From Cacajao melanocephalus (Eukaryota > Chordata > Mammalia > Primates > Pitheciidae), in the NCBI GenBank assembly GCA_963573385.1, contig CAUYLG010026844.1, positions 1-64,000 of the forward strand: 64,000 bases of DNA, read 5' to 3'. Both the position numbers and the translations under genes were made by a program. This document shows, piece by piece, positions 1 through 11,387 of this stretch (within the stretch, counting starts at the first letter, position 1; each line of letters begins with the position of its first letter). A model generated the notes under the pieces. That model was not told the DNA's origin. It searched no databases and was given only the letters and a program-made list of their open reading frames with translations.

Positions 1-614
<614 letters not shown>

Positions 615-913
615 GCGGGTCGGTGTAGCTCATACCTGTAATCCCAGCACTTTGGGAGACAAAGCAGGTGGATTGTTTGAGCTCAGTAGTTCAAGACCAG
701 CCTGGGCAACATAGAGAAATCCAGTCTCTACAAAAAAATTTAAAATTCAGCCAGGCATGGTGGCACACACCTGTGGTCCTAGCTACTCAGGAGTCTGAGG
801 TGGGAGGATTGCTTGAGCCTAAGAGGTAGAGGTTGCAATGAGCTGAGATTACATCACTGCACTCCAGCTTGGGCAAAACAGCAAGATCCTATACCAAAAA
901 AAAAAAAAAAAAA
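615..913 (+). mobile_element. Alu SINE, J-like
   Basis: Both Alu arms are present in sense orientation, with 'cctgggcaacatagagaaa' and 'gattgcttgagcct', which are old J-type variants. It ends in an A-run that directly abuts the next Alu fragment. Confidence 0.96.
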
Positions 914-1060
914 GGCCAGGTGCGGTGGCTCACGCCTGTAATCCCAGCACTTTGAGAGGCCACGGTAGAGGGAATCACTTGAAGTCAGGAGTTCGAGACC
1001 AGTCTGGCCAACATGGTGAAACCCTATCTCTAATAAAAAAATCAAAAAATTTTAAAAAGA
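914..1060 (+). mobile_element. Alu left arm only (monomeric or 3'-truncated)
   Basis: Begins 'ggccaggtgcggtggctcac' and runs to the middle A-rich linker ('ctctaataaaaaaatc'), then stops without a right arm. It sits head-to-tail behind the A-tail of the preceding Alu, as if it inserted into that tail. Could be a left-arm monomer or a deleted dimer. Confidence 0.9.
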
Positions 1061-2421
1061 GGGAAGGAAGAACTGTTTTGAGCTGAGGCAACCCCAAGGA
1101 CTGGCGACATTCCCCGGGTCTCCCCTGCCAGCCTCCCTGTGTCATACCCCAAGAGGGGCTGGGACTCGGCTGTGAAACAGGGTGCTGCACTGCTGAACAT
1201 AGTTGACTTGAGCCAGCCTAAGTGGGTTTCTGCTCCTTGCAACAAGAGGCCTGAATAGGAGCCCCTTTTTCAAGAGAGTGGGCACCAGCTCAGACAGAAG
1301 ATCCCATGGGAACTGACTTTCCCAAGCTTTTGCTGGTGACCAAGACCCTACCACTCTGCCCCTGTATCCGAAGCAGAGGGGGCAGAACCAGAGGTGTGAC
1401 TACTGTACTTGACACCCCGGGCAGATCTTTTAACTCGCCTCTCTTCCACGCTACAAAATTGTTTTCTGTAAAAAGCATGAAATGAATAACGATCATATAG
1501 GTGTGTTGGCTATGCCCGTGGCATTTCTTCAGAATTTTCACTAGTGACACCTGATTTTGGAGGCATTACATATTTTTAAATACATCCAGATGTTGTTTCT
1601 GTTGCTTCCTCTTTGGTTCTTTTTGCTGTTTGTTGTTGTCATTCCACTTCATGTTTCCCGAGAAATTCAGAAGAATCGCGAACAAGTTGCTGGTTTTACA
1701 ATACTGCCAGACACTGCAAGTTACTCCATGTTCTTACAGGACTACAAGGCACAATTATTTACTTAATGGTGTTTAAATATACCTATCAGTTTGAACTTTG
1801 ATCCTTTGGTGACATTCTAATATAATAATTTATGTAAATAATTATTCAGTGACCAATGAGAGGATTTTAATAAACGCAAAATATTTGCAAACGGTACAAC
1901 ATTGATAAATGCATGGTCTGGATTTTATTCTGTCATTTTAAAATAATTTAAAAGTAAGTTTTCATTTTAAAAACGTTATTGAAATTCTGTAAAATATTTC
2001 AAGCATGAACTAAAATATACACTTACTAAAAACACATGACACCTCACAGTTCACCCTCTGTTTCATCGTTTTGAATTTTAAAGAAAAATAAACTCCAGCG
2101 GCCTCCTAGAATGATCAATCAGGCAACTCAAGTTACTTTGGTTCATCTTCACAATCACTGTGCTATCAGTGTTCATTTTGAATCTACTTTTTAAATGCAA
2201 GAATGTTTGATACCAGACATCAGACACAAATTATACCTGAAAAGGATGTGATTTTAGGTTTTGTGTCCCACGTAAAGGGTCCAATTCTGTACCCTGATGG
2301 TTATTCTAGAAATGAATGAGGGAGTCTGTTTCGGGAGCCAACTCTGCAATTAGGAGTTCCTCCAAAGTAACTTCCATCTGCAAGAAAATGTTTATTAAAG
2401 GATAAGTATTAAAATTGTCCT
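1061..2421. other. Non-repetitive stretch, AT-rich in 1.56-2.1 kb
   Basis: No recognisable repeat. A 58-codon plus-strand ATG frame (1590-1766) begins with a strongly hydrophobic stretch (FLLLPLWFFLLFVVVIPL) and is followed by AATAAA at 1869-1874 and a T/G-rich tract. The start context (CAGATGT) is weak and no family is recognised, so I do not call a gene. The AT-rich part could also be conserved regulatory DNA. Confidence 0.4.
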
Positions 2422-2729
<308 letters not shown>

Positions 2730-2763
2730 CTAACGTGAAGCTTATGTACTAATCATCATCGTC

Positions 2764-2920
2764 ATGAAATTTCACAGCACCTTAGCAAGTGTTTACACAT
2801 TCGACCAAGGAAAGATTTTTCCTGGGGGAGGATTTTACCACTGTCACCATCTTGAAATCCTTCATCGTTTTGGAACACAGGGCCACAGATTTTCACTTCT
2901 GCACTCAGCTCTGCTCGGAG
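2764..2920 (+). repeat. Unclassified old interspersed repeat (tentative)
   Basis: The order 'gtcaccatcttgaaatcc', then 'ggaacacagggcc', then 'attttcacttctgcact' resembles a mammalian interspersed repeat that I recognise by pattern but cannot name. A related piece occurs at 55150-55245. Confidence 0.4.
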
Positions 2921-2989
2921 CTCGGTGCCATCGGGGTTCTTGGAGACAGAGGGTGGATGGAAGAACGGAAGGCGTCTGCACACTGTCGA

Positions 2990-3455
2990 GTGCTCTGCAA
3001 TCGTAGAGGGTGATTACTCCTGTCCCTACCTCCCTGCCCAGCTTCCCACGAGCCAGAACCCTGGCAAAACAGGGAGGCCCCTGGCAGTCTCTTAGCTCTC
3101 GTCCTTACTAATTCCTGTTCCCTCCTGTCCCCTTACGCCAAATACAACTAGAGGTCACCTCACAGCCAGGCGCCCCTCCCAAAGACAGCAGCTTCCTTTA
3201 CACACCCTGCAACAACCAACCCTCACCCCATCCCTGAAAGGGTCTTTGGCCAGAGGTCTGATTGAGTGCATCGAGGGCACTCACTGTAAGCCACCCCTAT
3301 TGCCTGAGCTGTTTTTCTTTTTTTCAAATGAAGCTTGTTCTTTTCTGGGTCTCTCCAAGGTGGAATGTGGGAGAGCAGTGTCTTCTGTAGCCTCTGCCTC
3401 ACGCCAAGCACCACGCTGGCGCTCTCAAACTCCCCAGTTCTCCTCACCCACACGC
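2990..3455. other. Non-repetitive spacer
   Basis: Pyrimidine-rich intergenic sequence. No repeat, RNA gene or convincing exon seen. Confidence 0.45.
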
Positions 3456-3560
3456 ACCCACTGAGGTAGGCCTTTTAATTCCATCTTGCAGATGAAGACA
3501 CGATTACACAGAGATGATAAAGCACCACCCAAGCTCTCACGGGAGGAAGGAACAGAGATG
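3456..3560 (-). mobile_element. MIR SINE fragment
   Basis: Complement of the MIR core and 3' half: 'ccatcttgcagatgaagaca', then 'cacccaagctctcac', the positions where MIR has its tail-side 'ttacagatgaggaaac' and 'aaggtcacacagc' blocks. Confidence 0.75.
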
Positions 3561-4075
3561 GAAATAAAAGGCAAGCCTGTGTGAGTCCAACAAATATGTC
3601 ACATCCATGCCACCTCTGGGGTCTGCTCCAGCCTCTCAACGACCACTGTCACCTCTCAACGGGCAGGTGACAGTGGCAACACGGCCCAGCCCAGCACCAG
3701 GCTTCCCCATTGCAGCCCCATTGCTATGCAGAGGACACAAACTCCAGACCTTCACTCCTCCTGGCAGACCCTGAACAGCCGGAGTCTTCTGGCTTCACTG
3801 ATACTTCCAGCTGCCTGGGCTTCGGTCCGGACAGTCGCCACAGCAACCACAGGTAGTTCTCTGCAGCTGCAGCTGAATGAGCCAGCAAATATTTATCAAG
3901 CACCGTGCTAGGAATGGTGGGAGATGGAGTGGCTTTACTCAATGGCCCATTTTTAGAACACTGTTAGTAATAAATATCCCAAAAGCAAAGAAGAGGGGAG
4001 AACATAGTTTCAAATCCTATTTCTTTATTTCCTTCTCATCCTGAAAGCCATGAGGTAGACAAAATAATATTGCTT
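3561..4075. other. Non-repetitive spacer with a short perfect hairpin
   Basis: No gene or repeat recognised. Contains a 12-bp perfect inverted repeat (3643-3654 and 3665-3676) and the direct repeat 'cctctcaacg' at 3632 and 3652. Confidence 0.45.
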
Positions 4076-4290
4076 TACAAGCACTGACTTTGGAGCCAGA
4101 GGCTTTTGGGCTTGAATTCTGGCACTGCTGCCACGAGGTAGGTGACATTGTGCAAACCACCCGCCTCTCAGAGCCTTAGTTTCCCCTTCGCAACACGAGA
4201 ATGCTTACCCCTGTCCACCTCAGAGAGCTCTTTAAAAATGAAATGAGCTAATGTATAACAAAGAGCTTTGTTGACTGTGCAAATGTTAGG
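4076..4290 (+). mobile_element. MIR SINE, nearly complete
   Basis: Sense MIR order: 'gactttggagccagag', a diverged 'ttgaattctggcactgc', 'ccttagtttccccttc', then 'aaatgagctaatgtataa'. Confidence 0.85.
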
Positions 4291-4294
4291 TTGT

Positions 4295-4378
4295 TCTTTC
4301 AATAAACATTTATTAAGCGTTTACTCTGAGCCAAACCCTGAGTTAGGCATTAGCGCTTCTGAAATGTAAACGACCTGG
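4295..4378 (-). mobile_element. L2 LINE 3' end fragment
   Basis: 'tcaataaacatttattaagc' followed by 'gagccaaaccctgagttagg' is the complement of the L2 3' terminus (gtgcctggcac...aataaatgttt). Confidence 0.75.
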
Positions 4379-4389
4379 GTGCATTGGGA

Positions 4390-4560
4390 TTCACCCTTTT
4401 TATTTTTTTCAGTGAAATTCACACAACATAAAATTAACCATTTCAAAGTGAACGATTCTGTGGCATTTAGTCCATTCGTGATATTGCACAACCAACACCT
4501 CACACACGTTCTAGAACATTTTTTTCCTCGTCCTGAAAGAAAAGCCCATACTCCAGTGAA
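4390..4560 (-). mobile_element. L1M LINE 3' UTR fragment
   Basis: Complement of an old L1 3' end: 'acacaacataaaattaacca', 'gtggcatttagtccattcgt', 'attgcacaaccaacacc'. The same region is better preserved at 20760 and 46720. Confidence 0.85.
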
Positions 4561-4679
4561 CATCAGCCTCCTTTGAAGGTATTTTTACTCTCGCTCTGCC
4601 GTGTCCTTCTTGGGAGTTGAGCACACTGGCTTGATAATATCCTAATGTCCCTCTCATCACCTATGACTCTCAGCTAATT

Positions 4680-5570
4680 CCCACATCCAACCTCAAGCTT
4701 CACAAGTTGAAACCCAGGTTTCTCTGCCAGCGCCAGGGGAAAACAGAGCCCCTAGCCTGCCATTTTTAATTACACCAGGGCTGGATGAGCAGGTAATCGC
4801 TGTGCATTTCGGCAAATTACCTCTCATAAAGGGGCCATCATGTTTGCTTATGTGCCCTTCTTTCCTGGAACCAGCTCCCTGTCTGCCAACATCGTATCTT
4901 CCCAGCAGCCCGTGCGCCCTGATGATCGTCCTTTTTGTCAAGCAGGACAGTCGGGTGCAGGGGGAGGGGGCAGTGTTTGGGCAAATATTGGACTTGGCCA
5001 CACTTGCTGTTCGTATCAGGAACCCAATTGGTGTTATTGATTGACAGATTCGGGGACCAACTGTTTAGAAAGCTGAGCCCCCTCGGATTGGGCTAGGTGT
5101 TTCGGCAAACAGCCCTAATGCTGGGTAAACAGGGCTGTTGGAAGAAGTGCCCGGCGTGTTAGCAAAGTAAACCAAGAACTGAGCAAACAGCTTAAAAGAA
5201 TGTGGCCACCTCCACGTAACCTCAACCGAGGTATTGATCCCACCGGAGGAAGGAGAGGGGCCGAGTGGGGAACAGAGAGATACAAACCCCGGCAGAATGT
5301 AAATGTTATCTTTAAGCTGCGGCTCTCAGGGCCCCTAATGGGCATCTGTTTGGAATTTGTCTTCTTGCAAATCTTTAAATCCAGGTCAGGGCCAGGCACA
5401 GAATTTAATAACAACTTTTCAGAGAGATCAGGGCTTGGGACTGATTTTATTCCCCATAAGCCCAACTGGGACTCTTCCCTTCTTCTTAAAGGCAGCTGCC
5501 TTGCGTGGAAACTTGCTGGGTGCAAGTCCCAAGCTAGGAAGAGATAAATCTTCTGAACGCTCGTCATGAG
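4680..5570. promoter_or_regulatory. Repeat-free block, candidate distal regulatory element
   Basis: About 900 bp without any recognisable repeat in a repeat-dense window. It contains an exact PBX-MEIS/PREP decamer TGATTGACAG (5038-5047), a forkhead core GTAAACA (5125-5131), further forkhead-like words (GTAAACC near 5167, GCAAACA near 5183) and TAAT homeodomain cores. The frames on both strands (for example 150 codons on minus) have no recognisable domain. An enhancer is an inference; conservation was not tested. Confidence 0.4.
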
Positions 5571-5634
5571 GCTACAGGAGAGAAGGAAATCCAGAAATAA
5601 AGGTGCTTTCTCTGACCCCTGAGCTGTCCATGCA

Positions 5635-5775
5635 TGAGAGCCGGTGGAGGGGAAAGAATCCTGGAATCAGAGCCAAGAAATCTGGGTCCTGCTGCAGCTG
5701 CTGCCTCTGACTGGCTGCCCTTTCTGTCTTTACCTCCCTGACCCTCAACCTCTGCATCTATGAACTTGAGGGATG
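5635..5775 (+). mobile_element. MIR SINE fragment (tentative)
   Basis: 'ggaatcagagccaagaaatc', 'ctgctgcctctgactggctg' and 'accctcaacctctgcatcta' follow MIR order (tRNA-related part, core, then cctc...catctgta), with high divergence. Confidence 0.55.
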
Positions 5776-6089
5776 CAGTCCCTGCTGAGCATATTCAGGG
5801 TCAGGCAAGACAAGCCCATTACAAGGTGGGAGCACATTCCGCAGACAGAAAACACTGCCCCAGTGTCAGGAGTTGGGATATTTACTAAGAGGCCCTGGGG
5901 GATGCCCCTCCTGAGCCTGAGACCTTCTGACATCACCAAGTTGCAATGGAATGGACCATGGCTGTGGTTATCTATTTTTCTAGGTAGGTGACTGTTGGAA
6001 TTTGGGTGTCCTTTCCCAAAAGCTAGATGGGCAAAGGGAATACATGTTGTTTGCAAATTCCTTGAAAAGTCAAAAAACCATGATTGCTT
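5776..6089. other. Non-repetitive spacer
   Basis: No feature recognised between the MIR fragment and the Alu. Confidence 0.4.
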
Positions 6090-6418
6090 GCTTACTATTA
6101 TTTTTGAGACAGGGTCTCTCACTCTGTCGCCCAGTCTGACAGAATCTTGCTCTATTACCCAGGCTGGATTGCAGTGGCACAATGATAACTCACTGCAGCT
6201 TCAAACTCCTGGGTTCAAGCAATCTTCCTGCCTCAGTCTCTAGCAGCTGGGACTACAGGTGCACAGTACCACACTGGACTTTTTTTTTTTTTTTTTTTTT
6301 TAGAGATAGGGTCTCACCATGTTGTCCAGGCTAATCTAAAATTCCTGGCCTCAAGTGATCCACTCACCTCAGCCTTCCATAAACGCTGGGATTACAGGTG
6401 TGAGCCACCATGCCCAGT
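6090..6418 (-). mobile_element. Alu SINE, J-like
   Basis: Antisense dimer: 'gagacagggtctctcactct', 'ttcaagcaatcttcctgcc', a T-run (middle linker) near 6281-6301, and a terminal 'gattacaggtgtgagccacc'. 'gcttgctt' before the element and 'gcttgcct' after it are candidate target-site copies. Confidence 0.95.
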
Positions 6419-6815
6419 GGCTTGCCTTTAAATATGGTAAAATAATAGGGTAAAAAAAAGACTTGCCCTCTATGTCCCAAATGAGGCAAGAGGACTGTGA
6501 TTGGATGTCACCCCTGGTGCACAATTTCTTGCCAAAAAAAAAAAAACAACACAGCACTCCTATCTTCAACTAGAGGCCATAGCAGTGTGGGTAGTCCCAG
6601 GATATTACTTGGCACTGCATTTTACAAGAGAACAGAGGGAACTTAAAACCTTTCGGCCATCTCTGCCTCTCGGTATCTGGTCTCATGATGATAAGAAGAA
6701 TCAGAGAAGCCTGCAACTCAGAGAAGGAGACATCTATTTTGATGGATCTTTAAACAGGGGCTTAACAGGGAACAGCCGCAGCTTAAAGATTACATTTATG
6801 GAAGGAAGGATATAG
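6419..6815. other. Non-repetitive spacer
   Basis: Contains two A-runs (6453 and 6533) but no recognisable element or exon. Confidence 0.4.
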
Positions 6816-7040
6816 GCAAAGTGGTCAAGAGCTGGGCCTTCAGAGTTCAGTGCCTGGGGTAGAACCCCAGCTCTGCCACTCATGGTGCTGTGAGGCCTTA
6901 GGCAAGTTACCTAACCTCTCTGAACTTCAACAACACTTCTCCCTGTGAAATGGAAACAATACCCCTGGATGGACTGTGTTAATAAAGTTGGTCTCTCAGC
7001 GCAGAGCCTCACCCATGACAAGCCCTCAGTAAGTAACAGG
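6816..7040 (+). mobile_element. MIR SINE, nearly complete
   Basis: Sense MIR: 'caaagtggtcaagagctggg', 'ccccagctctgccactcat', 'ttaggcaagttacctaacct', then 'gccctcagtaagta' at the 3' end. Confidence 0.88.
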
Positions 7041-7365
7041 GACTTTTATGGTTATTTCTGTGATGTGGGCAGGACAGACCTTAGTGAGAACAAGCTGTCG
7101 TTGCCAATATGTGACTACAGAGGATATCTGGCTCCCAGTGAGGAAAGCCACCAGCCCAGTAGAAAACCTACCGTCAGAGCCTTGGGTCAGCCCCGAGATT
7201 TTACCATGCAAGTGGAGGCGAGCACTTGATTTCAGGTGTGTGGCCTGTGAGAGTTGCTCAGATGGGCTTCTTCTAAGAGGGACCTCTCCAAGGCTTCCTC
7301 CTCCTGCCTCGACCAGCAGCCCTGCCCTCAGCTCCAAGAGAAGGCTCTAAGTTCTCCAGCATAGA
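7041..7365. other. Non-repetitive spacer
   Basis: No feature recognised. Confidence 0.4.
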
Positions 7366-7470
7366 GATGGGCGGGTCTACTACCTTCTGCTTATAGGTGG
7401 GGCAGTGGACGCACAGAGAAAGCAAAGGACTTGCCAAGGTCACAGAGGAGGTCAGCGGCTGCACAGGTTT
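7366..7470 (-). mobile_element. MIR SINE fragment
   Basis: Complement of the MIR core: 'tataggtggggcagtggacg', 'acttgccaaggtcacagagg'. Confidence 0.7.
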
Positions 7471-7579
7471 TTTGTGTGACAATAAGAAAATGGACTGATA
7501 AGGCTGGGTCTTTGAAGGCAAATCCACAGACAGGCTATCAGGGAGAAATTTAAGCTTCCCTTAAAAGTGGAGCCGATGG

Positions 7580-7872
<293 letters not shown>

Positions 7873-7886
7873 GTGGAGTGGATGGG

Positions 7887-8456
7887 GGCCCAATTCACCT
7901 CCAGCAAATGGTTATGAATTGGGGTTTTTCTACAGCAATTAGAAACGAATAAGTAAATTGTACCTGTGTTGGCATGCTTCCTCTCAACCTACTGATATAC
8001 TCACCCTCATTGGAAACAGCTCTCTCCACTCAGGTTGTTCCAGAACGCTTTGCTTTGGGAACAAGGGCACACAAACACTGAAGTAATTTATGATGGTAAT
8101 TTATGATGTGTTAAGTAGAGATAACTATATTTCTCCAATCTGTATGGCCTAACATCTGGTTGAGTAAGGAAAATGGGCCTGCAAGATGTGGTATTGATGA
8201 TCCCCCAATAACGAGAAGTCTTAGCCAAGGTTGGGTGCATTTGGTGAGTGTGGAGCCATGAGCAACCTGCTTCTGGGCCTAGGGCACTCCCACCCACCCC
8301 CGTGTGGTCCCCCAGAGCTCCCGCAGAGGCCAAAAGGCTCCTAGACCCGATCAGACCCAGTTTCCCCACCTCCTGCTCTCCTCTTGGCTCCATGGGACAG
8401 CAGCATGTAGACTATCAACCAAGAAAAACTTAAAAGCAAAAAGGGAAAAACTTGTT
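7887..8456. other. Non-repetitive spacer
   Basis: No repeat or exon recognised. Its last bases supply the target-site copy of the following Alu. Confidence 0.4.
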
Positions 8457-8474
8457 AAAACCATTGCTGTTTTC

Positions 8475-8781
8475 TTTTTTTTTTTTTTTTTTTTTTTGAG
8501 ATGGAGTCTCTCTCTGTCACCCAGGCTGGAGCGCAGTGACGTGATCTCAGCTCACTGCAACCTCTGCCTCCCCAGTTCAAGCAATTCTCCTGCCTCAGCC
8601 TCCTGAGTAGCTGGGACTACAGGTGTGTGCCACCACGTCTGGCTAATTTTTTGTATTTTCAGTAGAGACAGGGTTTCACTATGTTGGCCAAGCTGGTCTA
8701 GGACTCCTGATCTCATTGTGATCCACCCACCTCAGCCTCCCAAAGTGCTGGGATTACAGGTGTGAGCCGCCACTCCTGGCC
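8475..8781 (-). mobile_element. Alu SINE, S-like, with target-site duplication
   Basis: Antisense dimer starting with a long T-run. Flanked by a 17-18-bp duplication, 'aaaaccattgctgttttc' at 8457 and 'aaaccactgctgttttc' at 8782. Confidence 0.97.
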
Positions 8782-8798
8782 AAACCACTGCTGTTTTC

Positions 8799-9539
8799 AA
8801 GGTCAAGGAAGGATGCCTTGACCTGCCCTGAGGCAAGAAAATAGGTCACATGCACACCACACCCCTTTCTCCAATTGGCCTAGGGTTACAGGCTCACTTC
8901 TGTTAGACAAAGACCTCTTTAAAGAAGAGAAGATGCTGGGCCACTCTGCAGACCTGGAGGAGTTTGGGGTAAGAGTGGGTGCCCCAGACATTGGACCAAC
9001 CGTCCCACAGGTATAAGGCTTGGGAGCTGGAAGCCCAGTGAGCATGCACCTGCTTAGAGGGATCAGGGAGCCTTGCCACTGGAGTGGATTAAGATGCAGG
9101 TAGAGACAGCTCAGAGTGGGTCTCTAATCCCAACTAATCCACTCTGGTCCCGAGGATCCCAGAAATCCCTTACCAAGTACTTTCTTTGCCTCACCTGCAG
9201 TGACCACCTCCTTCCCTTTCCCTTGGAAAGCCCAAGTTACCAGGCAGTGAAAGAAACGGCCCCTGACTGCCGCTGTAACACCTCCCATGCCACACGGCTG
9301 CTTCTGAATATGCAGGCCCTTGAAACAGGAAAAGCAGTACGCACTTTCTTACTGCATAGCTCCACTCACAATTACCCACTGTTTACAGGAGGGACAATGA
9401 GACTGAGTCCCCTGATAGAAAGGGTTAACTATTACAAGTCAGGAAAACAGAGAGTTATAGTATGCTGACCCCCTCTACCTAGATACACAGTAACCAGTGC
9501 TGTTTTTGAAAACACCCAGGTTAGAGCCAGGTTACACTT
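8799..9539. other. Non-repetitive stretch
   Basis: An open frame of 131 codons (9073-9468, plus) has no recognisable domain and starts at TTG, not ATG. No repeat recognised. Confidence 0.4.
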
Positions 9540-9800
9540 GACAAGCGTCAGCTAATTACAACAATAATATGAGCTACACAACAGCTTCAGCACGGCTGAT
9601 GAATCATTGAAAAGGCTGAGTGACTCTTAGAATGCCCCATTAATGATTCACCCTGTAAAAATGCATCTCCACACTGGTGCCCAGATCTGGCTCATTATGT
9701 TAAAATCTCTTACGCCACTGGGCCTTCCATACAGATTCCAAATATCTGCAGAACTTTGAACTTTGAAATAAGTAAACATAAATAAGCACCAACAGAACTG
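9540..9800. promoter_or_regulatory. AT-rich repeat-free block, candidate regulatory element
   Basis: Contains a TAATTA homeodomain core (9553-9558), TTAATGATTC-type words, a minus-strand half-site pair AGTTCAAAGTTC (9751-9762, DR1-like, as bound by HNF4/RXR-type receptors) and forkhead GTAAACA (9772-9778). Function is inferred only from motif density and absence of repeats. Confidence 0.35.
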
Positions 9801-10300
9801 GCTTCATGGGCACGCAACCTATGCAGCTAGTTATTCAGGGCCTGAGCTCCGAAGGGCACCACCCCCCACTTAGTTTAATGCTCTTTTGAAATTCTGAATA
9901 ATTCTGGAACAGGAAGCCCCAGCACCTCCATTTTGCACAGAGAACAGAAAATGATGTTTCCTGTCTTGGGCTAAACTCTTAAAGAAGAAAGCAACAGAAA
10001 GTGAGACACAGGAACCCATACATCCAGCCACTCCTGCCCCCATCTGAAGCAAAATGCCCCATTCTTTTAAAATTCTGAACAAGAGAAAGGTGCAGAATTT
10101 TTTTTTCTGGAGGAGATGTTTTATTCCATTAGAAATCCCTCATGAATAGGTCTGGCCCTGTCCTCTAAGCTAACTCCTCTCCTCCCTGACCATCCTCTGC
10201 AGAAAAACTCCTTTCTGACCTGAGGTTGAGGTCGGGGTATGATTTCAGCTCTGCCCTAAGATAGCAGAGAAGGCAGAGTCTTTGCTGTTTCTTTCTACAT
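9801..10300. other. Non-repetitive spacer
   Basis: No feature recognised. Confidence 0.4.
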
Positions 10301-10316
10301 AAAATGAAAGAGGATT

Positions 10317-10820
10317 AAAGACACATGCACACGTATGTTCGTAGCGGTACTGTTTACGATAGCAAAGACCTGGAACCAACCCAAACGCCCATCGACGATA
10401 GACTGGACAAGGAAAATGTGGCACATATACACCATGGAATACTATGCAGCCATAAAAAAGGATGAGTTTGTGTCCTTTGTAGGGACATGGTTGAATCTGG
10501 AAACCATCTTTCTCAGCAAACTGACACAAGAACAGAAAATCAAACACCGCATGTTCTCACTCATAGGCAGGTGTTGAACAATGAGAACACATGGACACAG
10601 GGAGGGGAGCATCACACACTGGGGTCTGTTGGGGGGTCAAGGGAGGGACAGTAGGGAGGTGGGGAGGTTGGGGAGGGATAACATGGGGAGAAATGCCAGA
10701 TGTAGGTGACGGGGCAACGGAGGCAGCAAACCACCTTGCCATGTGTGTACCTATGCAGCAATCCTGCATGATCTACACATGTACCCCAGAACCTAAAGTA
10801 CAATAAAAAAAAAAAAGTAA
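10317..10820 (+). mobile_element. L1PA LINE-1, 5'-truncated 3' end
   Basis: Primate L1 tail. It includes the end of the ORF2 region ('ggaatactatgcagccataa' and 'atgttctcactcataggcag'), the G-rich 3' UTR block (10618-10690), and the terminus 'acatgtaccccagaacct' with an A-tail. Flanking copies 'aaaatgaaagaggatt' (10301) and a near copy ending 'gaaagaggatt' (10821-10831) form the target-site duplication. About 500 bp survive of roughly 6 kb, so the element cannot move. This is the youngest LINE in the window. Confidence 0.96.
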
Positions 10821-10831
10821 GAAAGAGGATT

Positions 10832-11231
10832 GTGGGAGCAGGGGAAGGCAGAAGGGACTAAGACAGGCTTTCCCAGCCCTTTCTGAGCTGTTAAAAAATA
10901 TTCACCCAGAGAAGGTGTCTATAGCAAAAAAATAAAAATAAATAAAAAAAAACAAGTCTTTAAAACTCTGGGTCAAATAAAGTTAACTTTCTCAGAACCT
11001 TTAAAGAGTTAACAGGAATTGTGCAACTCTCCAAGCCTGGGCTGACCACACTTTCCAAGCTCATTCTATTATAATTGATCTAACAATGCATCCACGCTGG
11101 GGAGTATTTACCACAAGGCTCAGGAATCTTAGACCTCTCACCTGCATTGGCCATTGCAGAGCTCCGGAGGTCCTCACGCAGAGTATTCACCTGGCCACAC
11201 ACTCGGCTAAAATTTGCAGAAGTAAGGTATT
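10832..11231. other. Non-repetitive spacer with A-rich tract
   Basis: An AAATA-rich low-complexity tract lies at 10925-10953. Otherwise nothing recognised. Confidence 0.4.
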
Positions 11232-11248
11232 GCTGTATCCATTTTCTT

Positions 11249-11370
11249 TTCTTTCCTTTTTTTTTTCTTTTTCTTTTTTTTTTTTTAGAGGGAGTCTCAC
11301 TCTGTCACCCAGGCTAGAGTGCAGTGGCGCCATCTCAGCCCCCTGCAACCTCCGCCTCCCGAGTTCAAGC
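11249..11370 (-). mobile_element. 5'-truncated Alu with target-site duplication
   Basis: Only about 80 bp of the Alu 3' end ('gagtctcactctgtcaccca' to 'gagttcaagc') plus a T/C-rich tail. Flanked by a 17-bp duplication, 'gctgtatccattttctt' (11232-11248) and 'gctatatccattttctt' (11371-11387). So truncation happened during integration rather than by later deletion. Confidence 0.93.
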
Positions 11371-11387
11371 GCTATATCCATTTTCTT

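Noticed and set aside
1557..1874. Small hydrophobic frame followed by AATAAA, as a micropeptide gene
   Set aside because: The longer version starts at TTG. The ATG version (1590, 58 codons) has a weak start context and no recognised family.
4076..4290. tRNA gene
   Set aside because: The tRNA-like order comes from a MIR SINE; no cloverleaf or intact A and B boxes were seen.
5115..5567. 150-codon minus-strand frame as a gene
   Set aside because: No domain; the region is better explained as repeat-free, possibly regulatory, DNA.
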